Of a stretch of DNA of 64,000 nt, positions 1 to 8,024 are shown piece after piece. A program made the position numbers and the translations under genes. This DNA is from Granulicella rosea (lineage in GTDB: Bacteria; Acidobacteriota; Terriglobia; Terriglobales; Acidobacteriaceae). Below the pieces are notes generated by a model, which did no database searches, was not told the DNA's origin, and worked only from the letters and a program-made list of their open reading frames with translations. Position 1 is the first letter of the stretch. Each line of letters opens with the position of its first letter. The stretch spans positions 661,847 through 725,846 of the forward strand of contig NZ_FZOU01000002.1 of assembly GCF_900188085.1 (NCBI RefSeq). The letters are read 5' to 3'.

Positions 1-1122
1 GTCAGGAATCCTCGCTGGGCCACCGACATCCTCGTCGACGAAGAGTCCGCCGGCGGCCGCGGCGACTCCGAAGCGCTCGGCCTGGCCGGCTTCACCAATC
101 TGGACGTCGTCCGCAATCCGAGCCTCGGTTCGACGCCCTATCTCGCCCGCTACGAACTGCACCAGGTCATCGGCCTTTCAAGCAAGAACGTCGACGTCGA
201 ACGCACGCCGTTCTCGCTCGAAACCAGCCTGCCCGAGCGCCGGCTGGAGTTTCACTTCGGCAAGATGGGCCTGCCCGACTTCCTCGACCAGAACTCCATC
301 GGAACCGACTCGCACCTGCAGTTCCTCAACTGGACCACCGACAATAACGGCGCATGGGACTACGCCGCCGACACGCGCGGCTACACCACCGGCATGGTCG
401 CCGAGTACACCGACCACGCCTTCACCCTGCGCTACGCCCTCGCCATGCTGCCCACCGTGCCGAACGGCATCGACCTCGACACCAGCTTTCGCCGCGCCAG
501 CGGACAGAACTGGGAGCTCGAGCACCGCCACGAGGCTTTGCCCTTTCTGCCGAAGCGCAAAGGCGCCGTCCGGCTGCTCGGTTATCGCAACCAGGCCAAC
601 ATGGGCGTCTACCGCACGCAGAACCAGCTCTTCCTCGCCGGCAAGACCGCCACGCCCGACATCGACGCCCACGCTCTTCACCCCACGGTCAAGTACGGCT
701 TCGGCCTGAACGCCGAGCAGGAGCTGACCGAAAACCTCCGCATCTTCGGCCGCTTCGGCTGGAACGAAGGACAGCACGAAAGCTGGGCCTACACCGAGGT
801 CGACCAGACGATCGAGTTCGGCGGCGACTACGCCATGAAGGATCTGCTGCACCGCGCGAACGACAAGGCCGGCATCGCCTTCGTCACCAACGCGATCAAG
901 CGCGACCATCAGGCGTATCTCAAGCTCGGCGGCAAGGGCTTCATCCTGGGCGACGGCAATCTGGACTACGCCCGCGAAGACATCCTCGAGGGCTACTACA
1001 ACCTGCACGCCTGGCGCGGCGTCTTCTACGCGCTGGATATGCAGTTCATCGAGCACCCCGGCTACAACCAGGCCCGCGGGCCGGTGCCGGTGGGGTCGAT
1101 CCGGATGCACGTGGATTTTTAG
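1..1122 (+). CDS. OprB-family carbohydrate porin, 3' part (5' end outside window)
   Basis: The reading frame is open from the first base and stops at a TAG ending at 1122, so the N-terminus lies outside the window. The visible 373 residues resemble the C-terminal beta-barrel half of OprB-type carbohydrate-selective porins. The recognisable stretch is FGKMGLPDFLDQNSIGTDSH followed by FLNWTTDNNGAWDYAADTRGYT, which corresponds to the family signature around the 'NWxxxDNGAWDYPADTRGYT' block. Alternating hydrophobic and polar strands and a C-terminal Phe (HVDF) fit an outer-membrane barrel. The likely role is diffusion of sugars across the outer membrane. Substrate cannot be told from this part. 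The next gene starts about 90 bases downstream after a palindromic repeat, so it is probably a separate unit. Confidence 0.8.
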   Translation, partial: VRNPRWATDILVDEESAGGRGDSEALGLAGFTNLDVVRNPSLGSTPYLARYELHQVIGLSSKNVDVERTPFSLETSLPERRLEFHFGKMGLPDFLDQNSIGTDSHLQFLNWTTDNNGAWDYAADTRGYTTGMVAEYTDHAFTLRYALAMLPTVPNGIDLDTSFRRASGQNWELEHRHEALPFLPKRKGAVRLLGYRNQANMGVYRTQNQLFLAGKTATPDIDAHALHPTVKYGFGLNAEQELTENLRIFGRFGWNEGQHESWAYTEVDQTIEFGGDYAMKDLLHRANDKAGIAFVTNAIKRDHQAYLKLGGKGFILGDGNLDYAREDILEGYYNLHAWRGVFYALDMQFIEHPGYNQARGPVPVGSIRMHVDF

Positions 1123-1160
1123 GCTTTCCACGGCGCACGGATTTGTAGCCGCTTTTGTTT

Positions 1161-1188
1161 GTCATCCTTCGCGAAGCGGAGGATCTGC
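1161..1188 (+). repeat. Short palindromic repeat, family A (GTCATCC...GGATCTGC)
   Basis: The element can fold as ATCCTTCGC-gaa-GCGGAGGAT with one mismatch. It is one of nine related copies in the window, all intergenic. It lies between the porin stop and the prepilin peptidase start. Confidence 0.75.
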
Positions 1189-1213
1189 TTTTCGTCCCGC
1201 CTATACTGATCCA

Positions 1214-2161
1214 GTGACTCCCATATGGATCTACGAGGTCTTCGGCGCCATCCTCGGCCTCTGCTTCGGCAGCTTTTTGAACGTCTGCATCGGCCGCATC
1301 CCTCACGGCGAAAGCATCGTCAAGCCGCGCTCCCGCTGCCCCGAATGCCGCCACGAAATTCGCTGGTTTGACAATGTGCCGCTGCTGAGCTGGATTCTCC
1401 TCCGCGCGCGCTGCCGCGACTGCAAGGCGTCGATCTCGTGGCAATACCCGCTGGTGGAGCTCGCGACGGGCGTGTGGTTCACCGAAGTAGGCAACCGGAT
1501 GTGGCACGCGTGGTGGGTCAACGGATATCTCCCCGCCATGCGCGATTTCAGCCAGGGCAGCATCCTCACCCTCGACGCGCTCGGCCTCGCCATCCTGGGC
1601 TTCCTCCTCATCGGCCTGATCGTCATGGACTGGCAGACCTTCACCCTGCCCAACGCCTTCACCTTCTCGGGCATCGCGGCGGGAATCTTCCTCGTCTGCA
1701 CCCAGGCCATCTTCCTCGGACCGACCGACGACCAGATCGTCCTCAACTCCGCCCACCAGCTCCGCCTGCGCAGCCCCGGCAGCTTCGCCTCGCGCGGCAA
1801 CGTCTTCCTCACCGGGCCGGAGGCGCTCATCTTCGGCCGGCTGGCCGCAATCGTGGGAGTTGTCCTGCTACTTCTGGCGGTACGCTGGCTCTACAAGCTG
1901 CTCCGCCACCGCGACGGCATGGGTCTGGGCGACGTCAAGCTGCTGGCCATGATTGCAGCCTTCCTCGGCTTCTGGCCGTCGATCCTCGCGCTCTTTGCCG
2001 GCGTGGTGCTCGCGACCTTCTACGCGGTCTGGCTGCTGGCCCGAAAGCAGGCAAACGCACTCACCCGGCTTCCCTTCGGCAGCTTCCTGGGCATTGGCGG
2101 ACTGGTCAGCGCGCTCTGTGGGCCGGGGTTGATCGACTGGTATATGGGACTGTTTCGGTAG
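1214..2161 (+). CDS. pilD: Prepilin peptidase / N-methyltransferase (A24 family)
   Basis: This inner-membrane aspartic protease cleaves the leader of type IV prepilins and type II secretion pseudopilins and N-methylates the new N-terminus. The 315 residues carry the N-terminal FGSFLN motif (18-23), two zinc-type cysteine pairs (C42/C45 and C67/C70) typical of the bifunctional enzymes, and the two catalytic aspartates, D139 in MDWQTFTLPN and D240 in GMGLGDVKL. About seven hydrophobic segments follow. A loop at about 165-200 between the catalytic motifs is longer than in many homologues. The start is GTG at 1214; no in-frame ATG precedes the FGSFLN motif. No pilus genes are adjacent, so the gene appears to stand alone. 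Confidence 0.93.
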   Translation: MTPIWIYEVFGAILGLCFGSFLNVCIGRIPHGESIVKPRSRCPECRHEIRWFDNVPLLSWILLRARCRDCKASISWQYPLVELATGVWFTEVGNRMWHAWWVNGYLPAMRDFSQGSILTLDALGLAILGFLLIGLIVMDWQTFTLPNAFTFSGIAAGIFLVCTQAIFLGPTDDQIVLNSAHQLRLRSPGSFASRGNVFLTGPEALIFGRLAAIVGVVLLLLAVRWLYKLLRHRDGMGLGDVKLLAMIAAFLGFWPSILALFAGVVLATFYAVWLLARKQANALTRLPFGSFLGIGGLVSALCGPGLIDWYMGLFR

Positions 2162-2189
2162 GAATTCGTGTCACCAACAAATTCGGTTT

Positions 2190-2204
2190 TTGATACGTTA
2201 TCAA
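2190..2204. promoter_or_regulatory. Possible operator palindrome upstream of nuoA
   Basis: TTGATA-cgt-TATCAA is a perfect 6-bp inverted repeat about 60 bases before nuoA. It could be a regulator-binding site; no regulator is identified. Confidence 0.25.
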
Positions 2205-2225
2205 CGGCTTATCGCCGCACAAAAC

Positions 2226-2254
2226 TTGACACTGGACAGCCACACTCCTAACCT
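2226..2254 (+). promoter_or_regulatory. Candidate nuo operon promoter
   Basis: A perfect -35 hexamer TTGACA (2226-2231) is followed after 17 bases by TAACCT (2249-2254), a weak -10. Transcription would begin only a few bases before the nuoA ATG at 2266, so the message would be almost leaderless. No strong ribosome-binding site is seen before nuoA, which agrees with this but does not prove it. Confidence 0.4.
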
Positions 2255-2265
2255 CAAGACTGGCC

Positions 2266-2673
2266 ATGCAGACATATCCCTACATCTGGCAATACCTTCC
2301 TCTCGTGCTCCAGGTCCTGGTCGCCATCGGTCTGGCGGGCGGCATGGTTGGGGCGAGCTTCCTCATCGGCAAGCATAAGAACTCCCGCACCAAGGGCGGC
2401 GCCTACGAGTGCGGCATGGACCCCGTCGGCGACGCGCGCGGACGCTTCTCGGTCCGCTTCTACATGGTTGCCATGCTGTTCATTCTGTTCGACGTAGAGG
2501 CCGTCTTCATGCTCCCCTGGGCGGTCATCTTCAAGCAGCTTCCGGCCATCACGGGCAACCACATGTTCGGCTTCTGGGAGATGTTCGTGTACCTGCTCTT
2601 CGTCGCCGTCGGCCTCTTCTACGTCTGGAAGAAGGGCATTCTGGACTGGGCCAACGATAAGGGAGACCTGTAA
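2266..2673 (+). CDS. nuoA: NADH-quinone oxidoreductase subunit A
   Basis: NuoA is a small three-helix membrane subunit of complex I at the junction of the quinone channel and the proton-pumping arm. The 135 residues show the hydrophobic N-terminal helix, the conserved loop KGGAYECGMDPVGDARGRFS and the signature FILFDVEAVFMLPWA in the second helix, with the conserved acidic residues. Length is normal for the family. It is the first gene of the nuo operon and is followed after two bases by nuoC. In most bacteria nuoB lies at this junction; here it does not. Confidence 0.95.
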   Translation: MQTYPYIWQYLPLVLQVLVAIGLAGGMVGASFLIGKHKNSRTKGGAYECGMDPVGDARGRFSVRFYMVAMLFILFDVEAVFMLPWAVIFKQLPAITGNHMFGFWEMFVYLLFVAVGLFYVWKKGILDWANDKGDL

Positions 2674-2675
2674 CC

Positions 2676-3179
2676 ATGTACGAACCCGCATCCAAAATCT
2701 CGGGCACGGAAGCCGTCTTCGCACACCTGATGGCGAACGAGTATGAGCATCCCGCCGTCGCCGCCTTCAAGACGCTCGCCACCGACGCCAAGTTCGACCG
2801 CGCCGAGCTGACCATCACGGTCGCCGCCGAGAACATCGTCGCCGCCGCCGAAGCCGCCAAGGCCGCCGGTTACAACTTCCTCGAAGACGTCACGTGCCTC
2901 GACTGGTACCCGTCCGAGCCGCGCTTCCGCGTCACCTACCACATCCTCTCGCACAAGCTGAAGTCGCGCCTGCGCCTCGGCGTCGAGCTCGGCTCGGACG
3001 CGGCGTCGCTCGACTCCATCACCGGCGTCTGGCCCTCGGCGAACTTCTACGAACGCGAGGTCTTCGACCTCTTCGGCGTTCACTTCAACGGCCATCCCAA
3101 CCTCGTCCGCATCATGATGCCCGAGGACTGGAACGGTCATCCCCTGCGCAAGGACTACCCCGTGGAGGGCTACCGCTAA
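2676..3179 (+). CDS. nuoC: NADH-quinone oxidoreductase subunit C
   Basis: NuoC is the 30-kDa peripheral-arm subunit that packs against NuoD and NuoB. The 167 residues end in the family signature FYEREVFDLFGVHFNGHPNL followed by RIMMPEDWNGHPLRKDYPVEGYR, so the call is firm. The N-terminal 35 residues are variable. It is a separate protein, not fused to NuoD as in Escherichia coli. Its TAA stop overlaps the ATG of nuoD (TAATG), which suggests translational coupling. Confidence 0.95.
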   Translation: MYEPASKISGTEAVFAHLMANEYEHPAVAAFKTLATDAKFDRAELTITVAAENIVAAAEAAKAAGYNFLEDVTCLDWYPSEPRFRVTYHILSHKLKSRLRLGVELGSDAASLDSITGVWPSANFYEREVFDLFGVHFNGHPNLVRIMMPEDWNGHPLRKDYPVEGYR

Positions 3180-4438
3180 TGGCTACCGCTACCCCGATCA
3201 AGGACCAGATCACCCCCGGCATCGACGACGTCGTCGCAGACGCACTGAAACACGGCAACGCCAACGGCGGCAAAGACCACACCATGGTTCTCAACATGGG
3301 TCCGCAGCATCCGTCGACGCACGGCGTGCTCCGGCTGGTCATCGAGATCGACGGCGAGACCGTCGTGGCCCTCGCGCCCGACATCGGCTATTTGCACACC
3401 GGCATCGAGAAGACCTGCGAGGCGAAGTTCTTTCAGCAGGTCGTGCCGCTGACCGACCGCATCGACTACCTCTCGCCGATGACCAACAACCTCTGCTACT
3501 GCCTGGCGGTAGAGAAGTTGCTCGGCCTTGAAATCCCCGAGCGAGCGCAGTATATGCGCGTCCTGCTGAACGAGTTGACGCGCATCTCGTCGCACCTGGT
3601 CTGGCTCGGCACGCACGCCATGGACATCGGCGCTCTGACGGTCTTCCTCTACTGCTGGCGCGAGCGCGAGGATATCTCGCGCATCTACGAGAACGTCTCC
3701 GGCCAGCGCATGATGAGCTCGTACTTCCGCATCGGCGGCCTGTCGCTGGAGCCTCCGCTCGACTTCTTCAAGCAGGTGCAGGACTTCCTGAACAAGATGC
3801 CCGCGGCGATCGATCAGTATGAGAACCTGCTGACCGGCAACCCGATCTGGATGAGCCGTCTGAAGGGCGTCGGCTACCTCTCGGCTGAGGACGCCATCGC
3901 GCTCGGCGTCACCGGTCCACCGCTTCGCGCGAGCGGCGTCGACTGGGATCTGCGCCGCGACATGCCCTACTCCGGCTACGAAAAGTTCAAGTTCGACGTA
4001 CCGGTCTCGACCGACGGCGACGTCTGGGCGCGCTATGTCGTTCGCATCCAGGAGATGCGCGAGTCGGTCAAGATCTGCCAGCAGGCGCTCGACGGCATGC
4101 CCTCCGGCCCCATCGTCGCCGACGCGCCGAAGATCATCCTGCCGAACCGCGAGCAGATGAAGACCCAGATGGAGTCGCTCATCCATCACTTCAAGATCGT
4201 TACCGAGGGCTTCGCGGTCCCGGCCGGAGAGGTGTTTCAGGCGGTCGAATCGCCCCGCGGCGAGATGGGCTACTACGTCGTCTCGGACGGCACCGCCAAG
4301 CCCTTCCGCGTTCACATGCGCAATCCGAGCTTCGCGACCCTGCAGGCGCTCGAAACCATGTGCAAGGGACGCCTCATCGCAGACGTCGTCTCGGTCATCG
4401 GCTCCATCGACATCGTACTCGGGGAGATCGATCGATGA
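3179..4438 (+). CDS. nuoD: NADH-quinone oxidoreductase subunit D
   Basis: NuoD is the 49-kDa peripheral subunit that forms the quinone-reduction site with NuoB. The 419 residues contain NMGPQHPSTHGVLRLVIE near residue 40 (the quinone-site loop with the conserved His), the block DRIDYLSPMTNNL, and the C-terminal DVVSVIGSIDIVLGEIDR. The chosen ATG at 3179 overlaps the nuoC stop; the frame stays open much further upstream, but only because it shadows nuoC. The stop overlaps the next ATG (ATGA). The partner NuoB is not encoded in this cluster. Confidence 0.96.
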   Translation: MATATPIKDQITPGIDDVVADALKHGNANGGKDHTMVLNMGPQHPSTHGVLRLVIEIDGETVVALAPDIGYLHTGIEKTCEAKFFQQVVPLTDRIDYLSPMTNNLCYCLAVEKLLGLEIPERAQYMRVLLNELTRISSHLVWLGTHAMDIGALTVFLYCWREREDISRIYENVSGQRMMSSYFRIGGLSLEPPLDFFKQVQDFLNKMPAAIDQYENLLTGNPIWMSRLKGVGYLSAEDAIALGVTGPPLRASGVDWDLRRDMPYSGYEKFKFDVPVSTDGDVWARYVVRIQEMRESVKICQQALDGMPSGPIVADAPKIILPNREQMKTQMESLIHHFKIVTEGFAVPAGEVFQAVESPRGEMGYYVVSDGTAKPFRVHMRNPSFATLQALETMCKGRLIADVVSVIGSIDIVLGEIDR

Positions 4439-4887
4439 CACCGGAGCCCGCCGCGCCACCCATCCTCAGCTTCGACGCTGAGCGCAACGAGCAACTGCTC
4501 GCCATGGTCCTCGACAAGGTCCATGGCGCCCTCGCCTACTCGCAGCAGATCTACCGCGAGCTGGACGAGCTGGTCTCGGCGATGGACGCGGTCGCAGCGG
4601 CTTCGGACAAGGTAGGCGCGGGCTTCGTGCGGGTCGGGCTGAGCCGCGCCGAGCTGGACGCGAGCCTCGGCCGCGTCATCATCAAGGCCATGAGCAAGAT
4701 CGCAACAGCTGCCATCGAGGTCAACGTCGGCGCGCCCGGTGAGGTGACCTGGGAGGTGGTGCACGACCTTACGGGCAAGGTGCTGCTCGAAAAGAAGACC
4801 ATCCTGTTCCCCGCGAGCGATTCGGTGACCTCCGGCGTCAAGCCGCTCGCCATGAACATCTACCGTCAACTCGTCTCGCCGAAATAA
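4435..4887 (+). CDS. Hypothetical protein between nuoD and nuoE (150 aa)
   Basis: I do not recognise this protein. It is about 150 residues with no signal peptide and no clear membrane segment. The N-terminal half is predicted helical (LLAMVLDKVHGALAYSQQ and following) and the C-terminal half looks like beta strands (VTWEVVHDLTGKVLLEKKT). The ATG overlaps the nuoD TGA by ATGA, so it is translated with the operon. Its place inside the complex I operon suggests an accessory or assembly role or just co-regulation, but nothing in the sequence shows a function. An upstream in-frame ATG at 4360 lies inside nuoD and is rejected. Confidence 0.8.
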   Translation: MTPEPAAPPILSFDAERNEQLLAMVLDKVHGALAYSQQIYRELDELVSAMDAVAAASDKVGAGFVRVGLSRAELDASLGRVIIKAMSKIATAAIEVNVGAPGEVTWEVVHDLTGKVLLEKKTILFPASDSVTSGVKPLAMNIYRQLVSPK

Positions 4888-4889
4888 CG

Positions 4890-5192
4890 GTGGAGACCAA
4901 CCTTCAACGCGAACTCTGGACCTCGTGGGCGTCCATGCTTCGTGTCTACGCCGCCGCCCACGGCATGAACAGTCCGTATCACGGCGTGGTCGAAGTCAGC
5001 GCCGAAGACATTACGTTGCGGGTCAACGATCGCTGGGTCCGTTTCACGCACGACGCGCTCGAAACGAGCGAAGGCAGCACGGCAGGATTCGCCCTTCAGG
5101 AAGACGGCAATATCCTGATCGGCGAGGTTTCGGAAGAGATGGATATGGCCGCCGAACAGGTTGCGCGGCGGATGCTTCAAGGCAGCGAATGA
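4890..5192 (+). CDS. Hypothetical protein between nuoD and nuoE (100 aa)
   Basis: This is a small acidic protein with no recognisable domain, signal peptide or membrane helix. Strand-like segments (YHGVVEVSAEDITLRV and DRWVRFTHDAL) are followed by an acidic C-terminal helix. It begins with GTG two bases after the previous stop, and the tight spacing supports translation with the nuo operon. The next 116 bases to nuoE contain a palindromic repeat. Function is unknown. Confidence 0.7.
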   Translation: METNLQRELWTSWASMLRVYAAAHGMNSPYHGVVEVSAEDITLRVNDRWVRFTHDALETSEGSTAGFALQEDGNILIGEVSEEMDMAAEQVARRMLQGSE

Positions 5193-5237
5193 TGCGATAA
5201 TTGTGCAATACCCGGCAGCAAAGAATCAGGAACGGAA

Positions 5238-5267
5238 GCAGATCCTCCGCAGTGTGCGAAGGATGAC
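5238..5267 (-). repeat. Palindromic repeat, family A, inside the nuo operon
   Basis: On the minus strand it reads GTCATCCTTCGCACACTGCG then GAGGATCTGC, a variant of the family A element. It sits in the 116-base gap before nuoE and is the only copy in this window that interrupts an apparent operon. Confidence 0.65.
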
Positions 5268-5308
5268 AACAAGAGACTGTGGTTGGTTCGATCAGAGTCA
5301 GGAGTTCG

Positions 5309-5818
5309 ATGAGCGCGATTCAAAATTCCATCTTTACGCCGGAGACGGCAGCCCGCTTCGACAAGCTGGCCACCATCTATCCGATGAAGCGTTCGGCTCT
5401 CGTGCCGATGCTGCTGTACGCGCAGGACGAACTCGGCTACATCTCCGAGCCCGCCATCACCGAGATCGCCAAACGGCTCGACCTCTTCGACCTCGACGTG
5501 CGCAACGTGATGAGCTACTACTCGATGCTCCGCACCAAGCCCGCGGGCAAGTACAACATCCAGGTCTGCACGAACATCTCCTGCATGCTGCGCGGCGGCT
5601 ACGAGATCCTCGACCACTGCAAGGCCAAGCTGGGCATCGGCCACAAGGAAGTCACCGCCGACAAAATGTTCTCCCTCGAAGAGGTTGAGTGCATCGGCGC
5701 CTGCTGCTGGGCTCCCGCCATGCAGGTCAACTATAACTTCCACGACGACCTCACCACCGTCAAGGTCGACGACATCATCGAACAGTATCGCCAGGGACTC
5801 GGAAAGGATGTGAAGTAA
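5309..5818 (+). CDS. nuoE: NADH-quinone oxidoreductase subunit E
   Basis: NuoE is the 24-kDa thioredoxin-like subunit that carries the [2Fe-2S] cluster N1a and pairs with NuoF in the NADH-dehydrogenase module. With the ATG at 5309 it has 169 residues and the four ligands C87-x4-C92 and C128-x3-C132. This start has a good ribosome-binding site (CAGGAG) just upstream, which the further upstream in-frame ATG at 5279 lacks. The stop overlaps the nuoF ATG (TAATG). Length is normal. Confidence 0.95.
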   Translation: MSAIQNSIFTPETAARFDKLATIYPMKRSALVPMLLYAQDELGYISEPAITEIAKRLDLFDLDVRNVMSYYSMLRTKPAGKYNIQVCTNISCMLRGGYEILDHCKAKLGIGHKEVTADKMFSLEEVECIGACCWAPAMQVNYNFHDDLTTVKVDDIIEQYRQGLGKDVK

Positions 5819-7131
5819 TGCCGACCCTCGTCTCCCATCCCGACGAAGTCAAGGTTCTCTCCCGCCGCTTCGGCCAGGGCGCGGCCAACATCGACAAGTA
5901 CCTGGAGCTGGACGGCTACAAGGCCGTCCAGCAGGCCATCGCCGAAGGTCCGGCCTGGATCATCGACACCATGAAGGCATCGGGACTGCGTGGACGCGGC
6001 GGCGCCGGCTTCCCCACCGGTCTCAAGTGGTCCTTCGTCCCCAAGAACGATAAGGCCAAGTACGTGCTGGTGAACGGCGACGAGTCCGAGCCCGGCACCT
6101 GTAAAGATCACGTCATCTTCCGCGAAGATCCGCACGCCGTCATCGAAGGCACCATGATCGCCGGCCTCGCCATCGGCTCGAAGCTCGGCTTCATCTACCT
6201 GCGCGGCGAGTACCGCTACCTGCTGAAGATCGTGGAAAAGGCGGTCGCCGAGGCCTACGAGCGCGGCTTTCTCGGCAAGAACATCTTCGGCACCGGCGTG
6301 GACTTCGACATCATCACCCAGACCGGCGCGGGCGCATACGAGGTCGGCGAGGAGTCGGCCCTGATGGAGTCGCTCGAAGGCAAGCGCGGCGTTCCGCGCA
6401 TCAAGCCTCCCTTCCCTGCCGTCGTCGGCCTCTACGGCGGACCCACCGTCATTAACAACGCCGAGACCATCGCCAGCGCACCGCACATCCTGCTGATGGG
6501 CGGCCCTGCTTACGCTGCTCTGGGCTCCGAGCGCAACGGCGGCACGCGCCTCTTCGGCATCTCCGGTCACGTCGAGCGGCCGGGCGTCTATGAGCTGCCC
6601 ATGGGCTACAACCTCAAGAAGGCGATCTATGAGGTAGCTGGGGGAGTCAAGGGCGGGAAGAAGCTCAAGGCGGTCGTCCCCGGCGGGTCGTCCTGCCCGG
6701 TCCTGCTGCCGGACGAACTCGACGTAGGCCTCGACTTCGACCAGATGGGTAAGGCCGGCACCATGCTCGGCTCCGGCGGCATCGTCGTGCTCGACGAGAC
6801 CGTTTCGATCGTCGAGTTCGCGCTGCGCGTTATCAGCTTCTACCAGCACGAGTCCTGCGGCTGGTGCATTCCCTGCCGCGAGGGCACGGACTGGATCAAG
6901 AAGACCCTCACACGCGTCTACGAGGGCGGCGGCCAGAAGAAGGATGTCGCGAACGTCCAGTATCTTGCGGAAAACATGATGGGCCGCACCTTCTGCCCGC
7001 TTGGCGATGCGGCCGCCATGCCGACGCTCGGCTTCGTCAAGAAGTTCCGCCAGGAGTTCGAGGACTACATCGACGGCAAGAAGGCCGGCACACCGATCAT
7101 CACCGAGCAGCTTCATGTAGGAGCGCATTGA
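5818..7131 (+). CDS. nuoF: NADH-quinone oxidoreductase subunit F
   Basis: NuoF is the 51-kDa subunit that oxidises NADH through FMN and passes electrons to the [4Fe-4S] cluster N3. The 437 residues show the glycine-rich nucleotide site GRGGAGFPTGLKW near residue 60, the second site TGAGAYEVGEESALMESLEG near 165-185, and the N3 ligands C347, C350, C353 and C393. Length is typical. The TGA stop overlaps the ATG of the following small gene. Start and stop overlaps with both neighbours indicate tight coupling. Confidence 0.96.
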   Translation: MPTLVSHPDEVKVLSRRFGQGAANIDKYLELDGYKAVQQAIAEGPAWIIDTMKASGLRGRGGAGFPTGLKWSFVPKNDKAKYVLVNGDESEPGTCKDHVIFREDPHAVIEGTMIAGLAIGSKLGFIYLRGEYRYLLKIVEKAVAEAYERGFLGKNIFGTGVDFDIITQTGAGAYEVGEESALMESLEGKRGVPRIKPPFPAVVGLYGGPTVINNAETIASAPHILLMGGPAYAALGSERNGGTRLFGISGHVERPGVYELPMGYNLKKAIYEVAGGVKGGKKLKAVVPGGSSCPVLLPDELDVGLDFDQMGKAGTMLGSGGIVVLDETVSIVEFALRVISFYQHESCGWCIPCREGTDWIKKTLTRVYEGGGQKKDVANVQYLAENMMGRTFCPLGDAAAMPTLGFVKKFRQEFEDYIDGKKAGTPIITEQLHVGAH

Positions 7132-7517
7132 TGAAGACGATGCTGAAGCGTGGTTTGCCTCTCATCCTGTGCGCATCGGCACTGTGTTCGTCCGCCTTTG
7201 GGATCGATAAGCCAGCAATTCACAACGGCTCGTGGTGGAAGAACAAATCCGGCGCCTACCGTGATGGATTCGTATCCGGCTATAAGTCCGGGGCGCTGCA
7301 CTCGACCGGTCACACCGCCATGATGAACAAGCTCGCCACCGCCGACATCGTCGCCGGGCTCGACGCCCTCTACAAAGACTTCCGCAATCGCAACATCACC
7401 GTGGAAGACGCGCTTCCCTACATCGCCGATCAGTTGAGCGGCGTACCCGACGACAAGCTGAACGCCGAGCTGCTGCATCTTCGCCAAACGGCGGTCGCCA
7501 CCGAGGAAGAGCAGTAA
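7131..7517 (+). CDS. Hypothetical secreted protein between nuoF and nuoG (128 aa)
   Basis: I do not recognise the family. The first 23 residues form a typical Sec signal peptide (basic start, hydrophobic core, SSAFG), so the product should be periplasmic. The rest is polar and probably helical. The ATG overlaps the nuoF stop (TGATG), so it is coupled to nuoF translation. The reading frame continues upstream of the ATG only as a shadow of nuoF. A secreted protein encoded inside the complex I operon is unusual; the periplasmic side of complex I is membrane arm only, so a direct subunit role is speculative. Confidence 0.75.
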   Translation: MKTMLKRGLPLILCASALCSSAFGIDKPAIHNGSWWKNKSGAYRDGFVSGYKSGALHSTGHTAMMNKLATADIVAGLDALYKDFRNRNITVEDALPYIADQLSGVPDDKLNAELLHLRQTAVATEEEQ

Positions 7518-7564
7518 TGGACACCTCAACCTTCACCGCAGAGCAGAACGTGGGCAAACATTGA
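7517..7564 (+). CDS. Possible 15-codon coupling ORF
   Basis: ATG at 7517 overlaps the previous TAA stop, and the frame encodes MDTSTFTAEQNVGKH before a TGA that overlaps the TTG start of the next gene (TTGA). The overlap at both ends would let ribosomes pass from one gene to the next. It may be a coupling leader or a chance frame. Confidence 0.3.
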   Translation: MDTSTFTAEQNVGKH

Positions 7565-8016
7565 TCCAAACGATCCGCAGGACCTCACAGCTCGCGATAC
7601 TCTTTGCCTGCGGCCTAGCCGTGGCCGGTTGCGACGCCCGTCAGATGGGCGTCCATACCTCCGCGACCCAGGCCAAGAGCGTCGACGCAACCTGGGCGAC
7701 CGCGGCTCGGAGCTGCTGGCCCATGATGGCCGACAAGAGCGACACCTACATGAAGTACAACCTTGCCGAGCCAGCGGTCTTCCGCAATACCTTTCCCGCC
7801 TATGCGGCGCTTGGCGATTCGCAGATCGCCAAGCTGGTCGCGCAGCCGGTGAACCAGGCGCAGACGCCCGATCCCAGCTTCTTCCAGAACTCGACCTATC
7901 CGCTGCTGACCCGCGAGGCGGCTCTCAGCAATCAAGCCAGCACCGCCGACGCGCAGACGACCGCAGCCAATGCGTTTTGCGCCAAACACCCAGGAACGCC
8001 CGCAGAATACAGGTAG
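7561..8016 (+). CDS. Hypothetical lipoprotein between nuoF and nuoG (151 aa)
   Basis: The N-terminus is a lipoprotein signal peptide with lipobox LAVAGC, so Cys24 is probably acylated and the protein anchored in a membrane. The mature part has two further cysteines (C52 and C139) that could form a disulphide. The family is not recognised. The start is TTG at 7561, the only in-frame start that keeps the signal peptide. The nuoG ATG follows eight bases after its stop. Like its upstream neighbour it is an exported protein embedded in the complex I operon. Confidence 0.7.
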   Translation: MIQTIRRTSQLAILFACGLAVAGCDARQMGVHTSATQAKSVDATWATAARSCWPMMADKSDTYMKYNLAEPAVFRNTFPAYAALGDSQIAKLVAQPVNQAQTPDPSFFQNSTYPLLTREAALSNQASTADAQTTAANAFCAKHPGTPAEYR

Positions 8017-8024
8017 ACGACCTT

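Noticed and set aside
178..1131. 317-residue open frame antisense to the porin
   Set aside because: Low-complexity Val/Ala/Gly composition and full overlap with a recognisable porin.
2894..3178. In-frame N-terminal extension of NuoD
   Set aside because: The extension shadows nuoC and is Arg/Pro-rich; NuoD similarity begins after the TAATG overlap.
6864..7130. Upstream extension of the secreted protein after nuoF
   Set aside because: The extension shadows nuoF and would bury the clear signal peptide.
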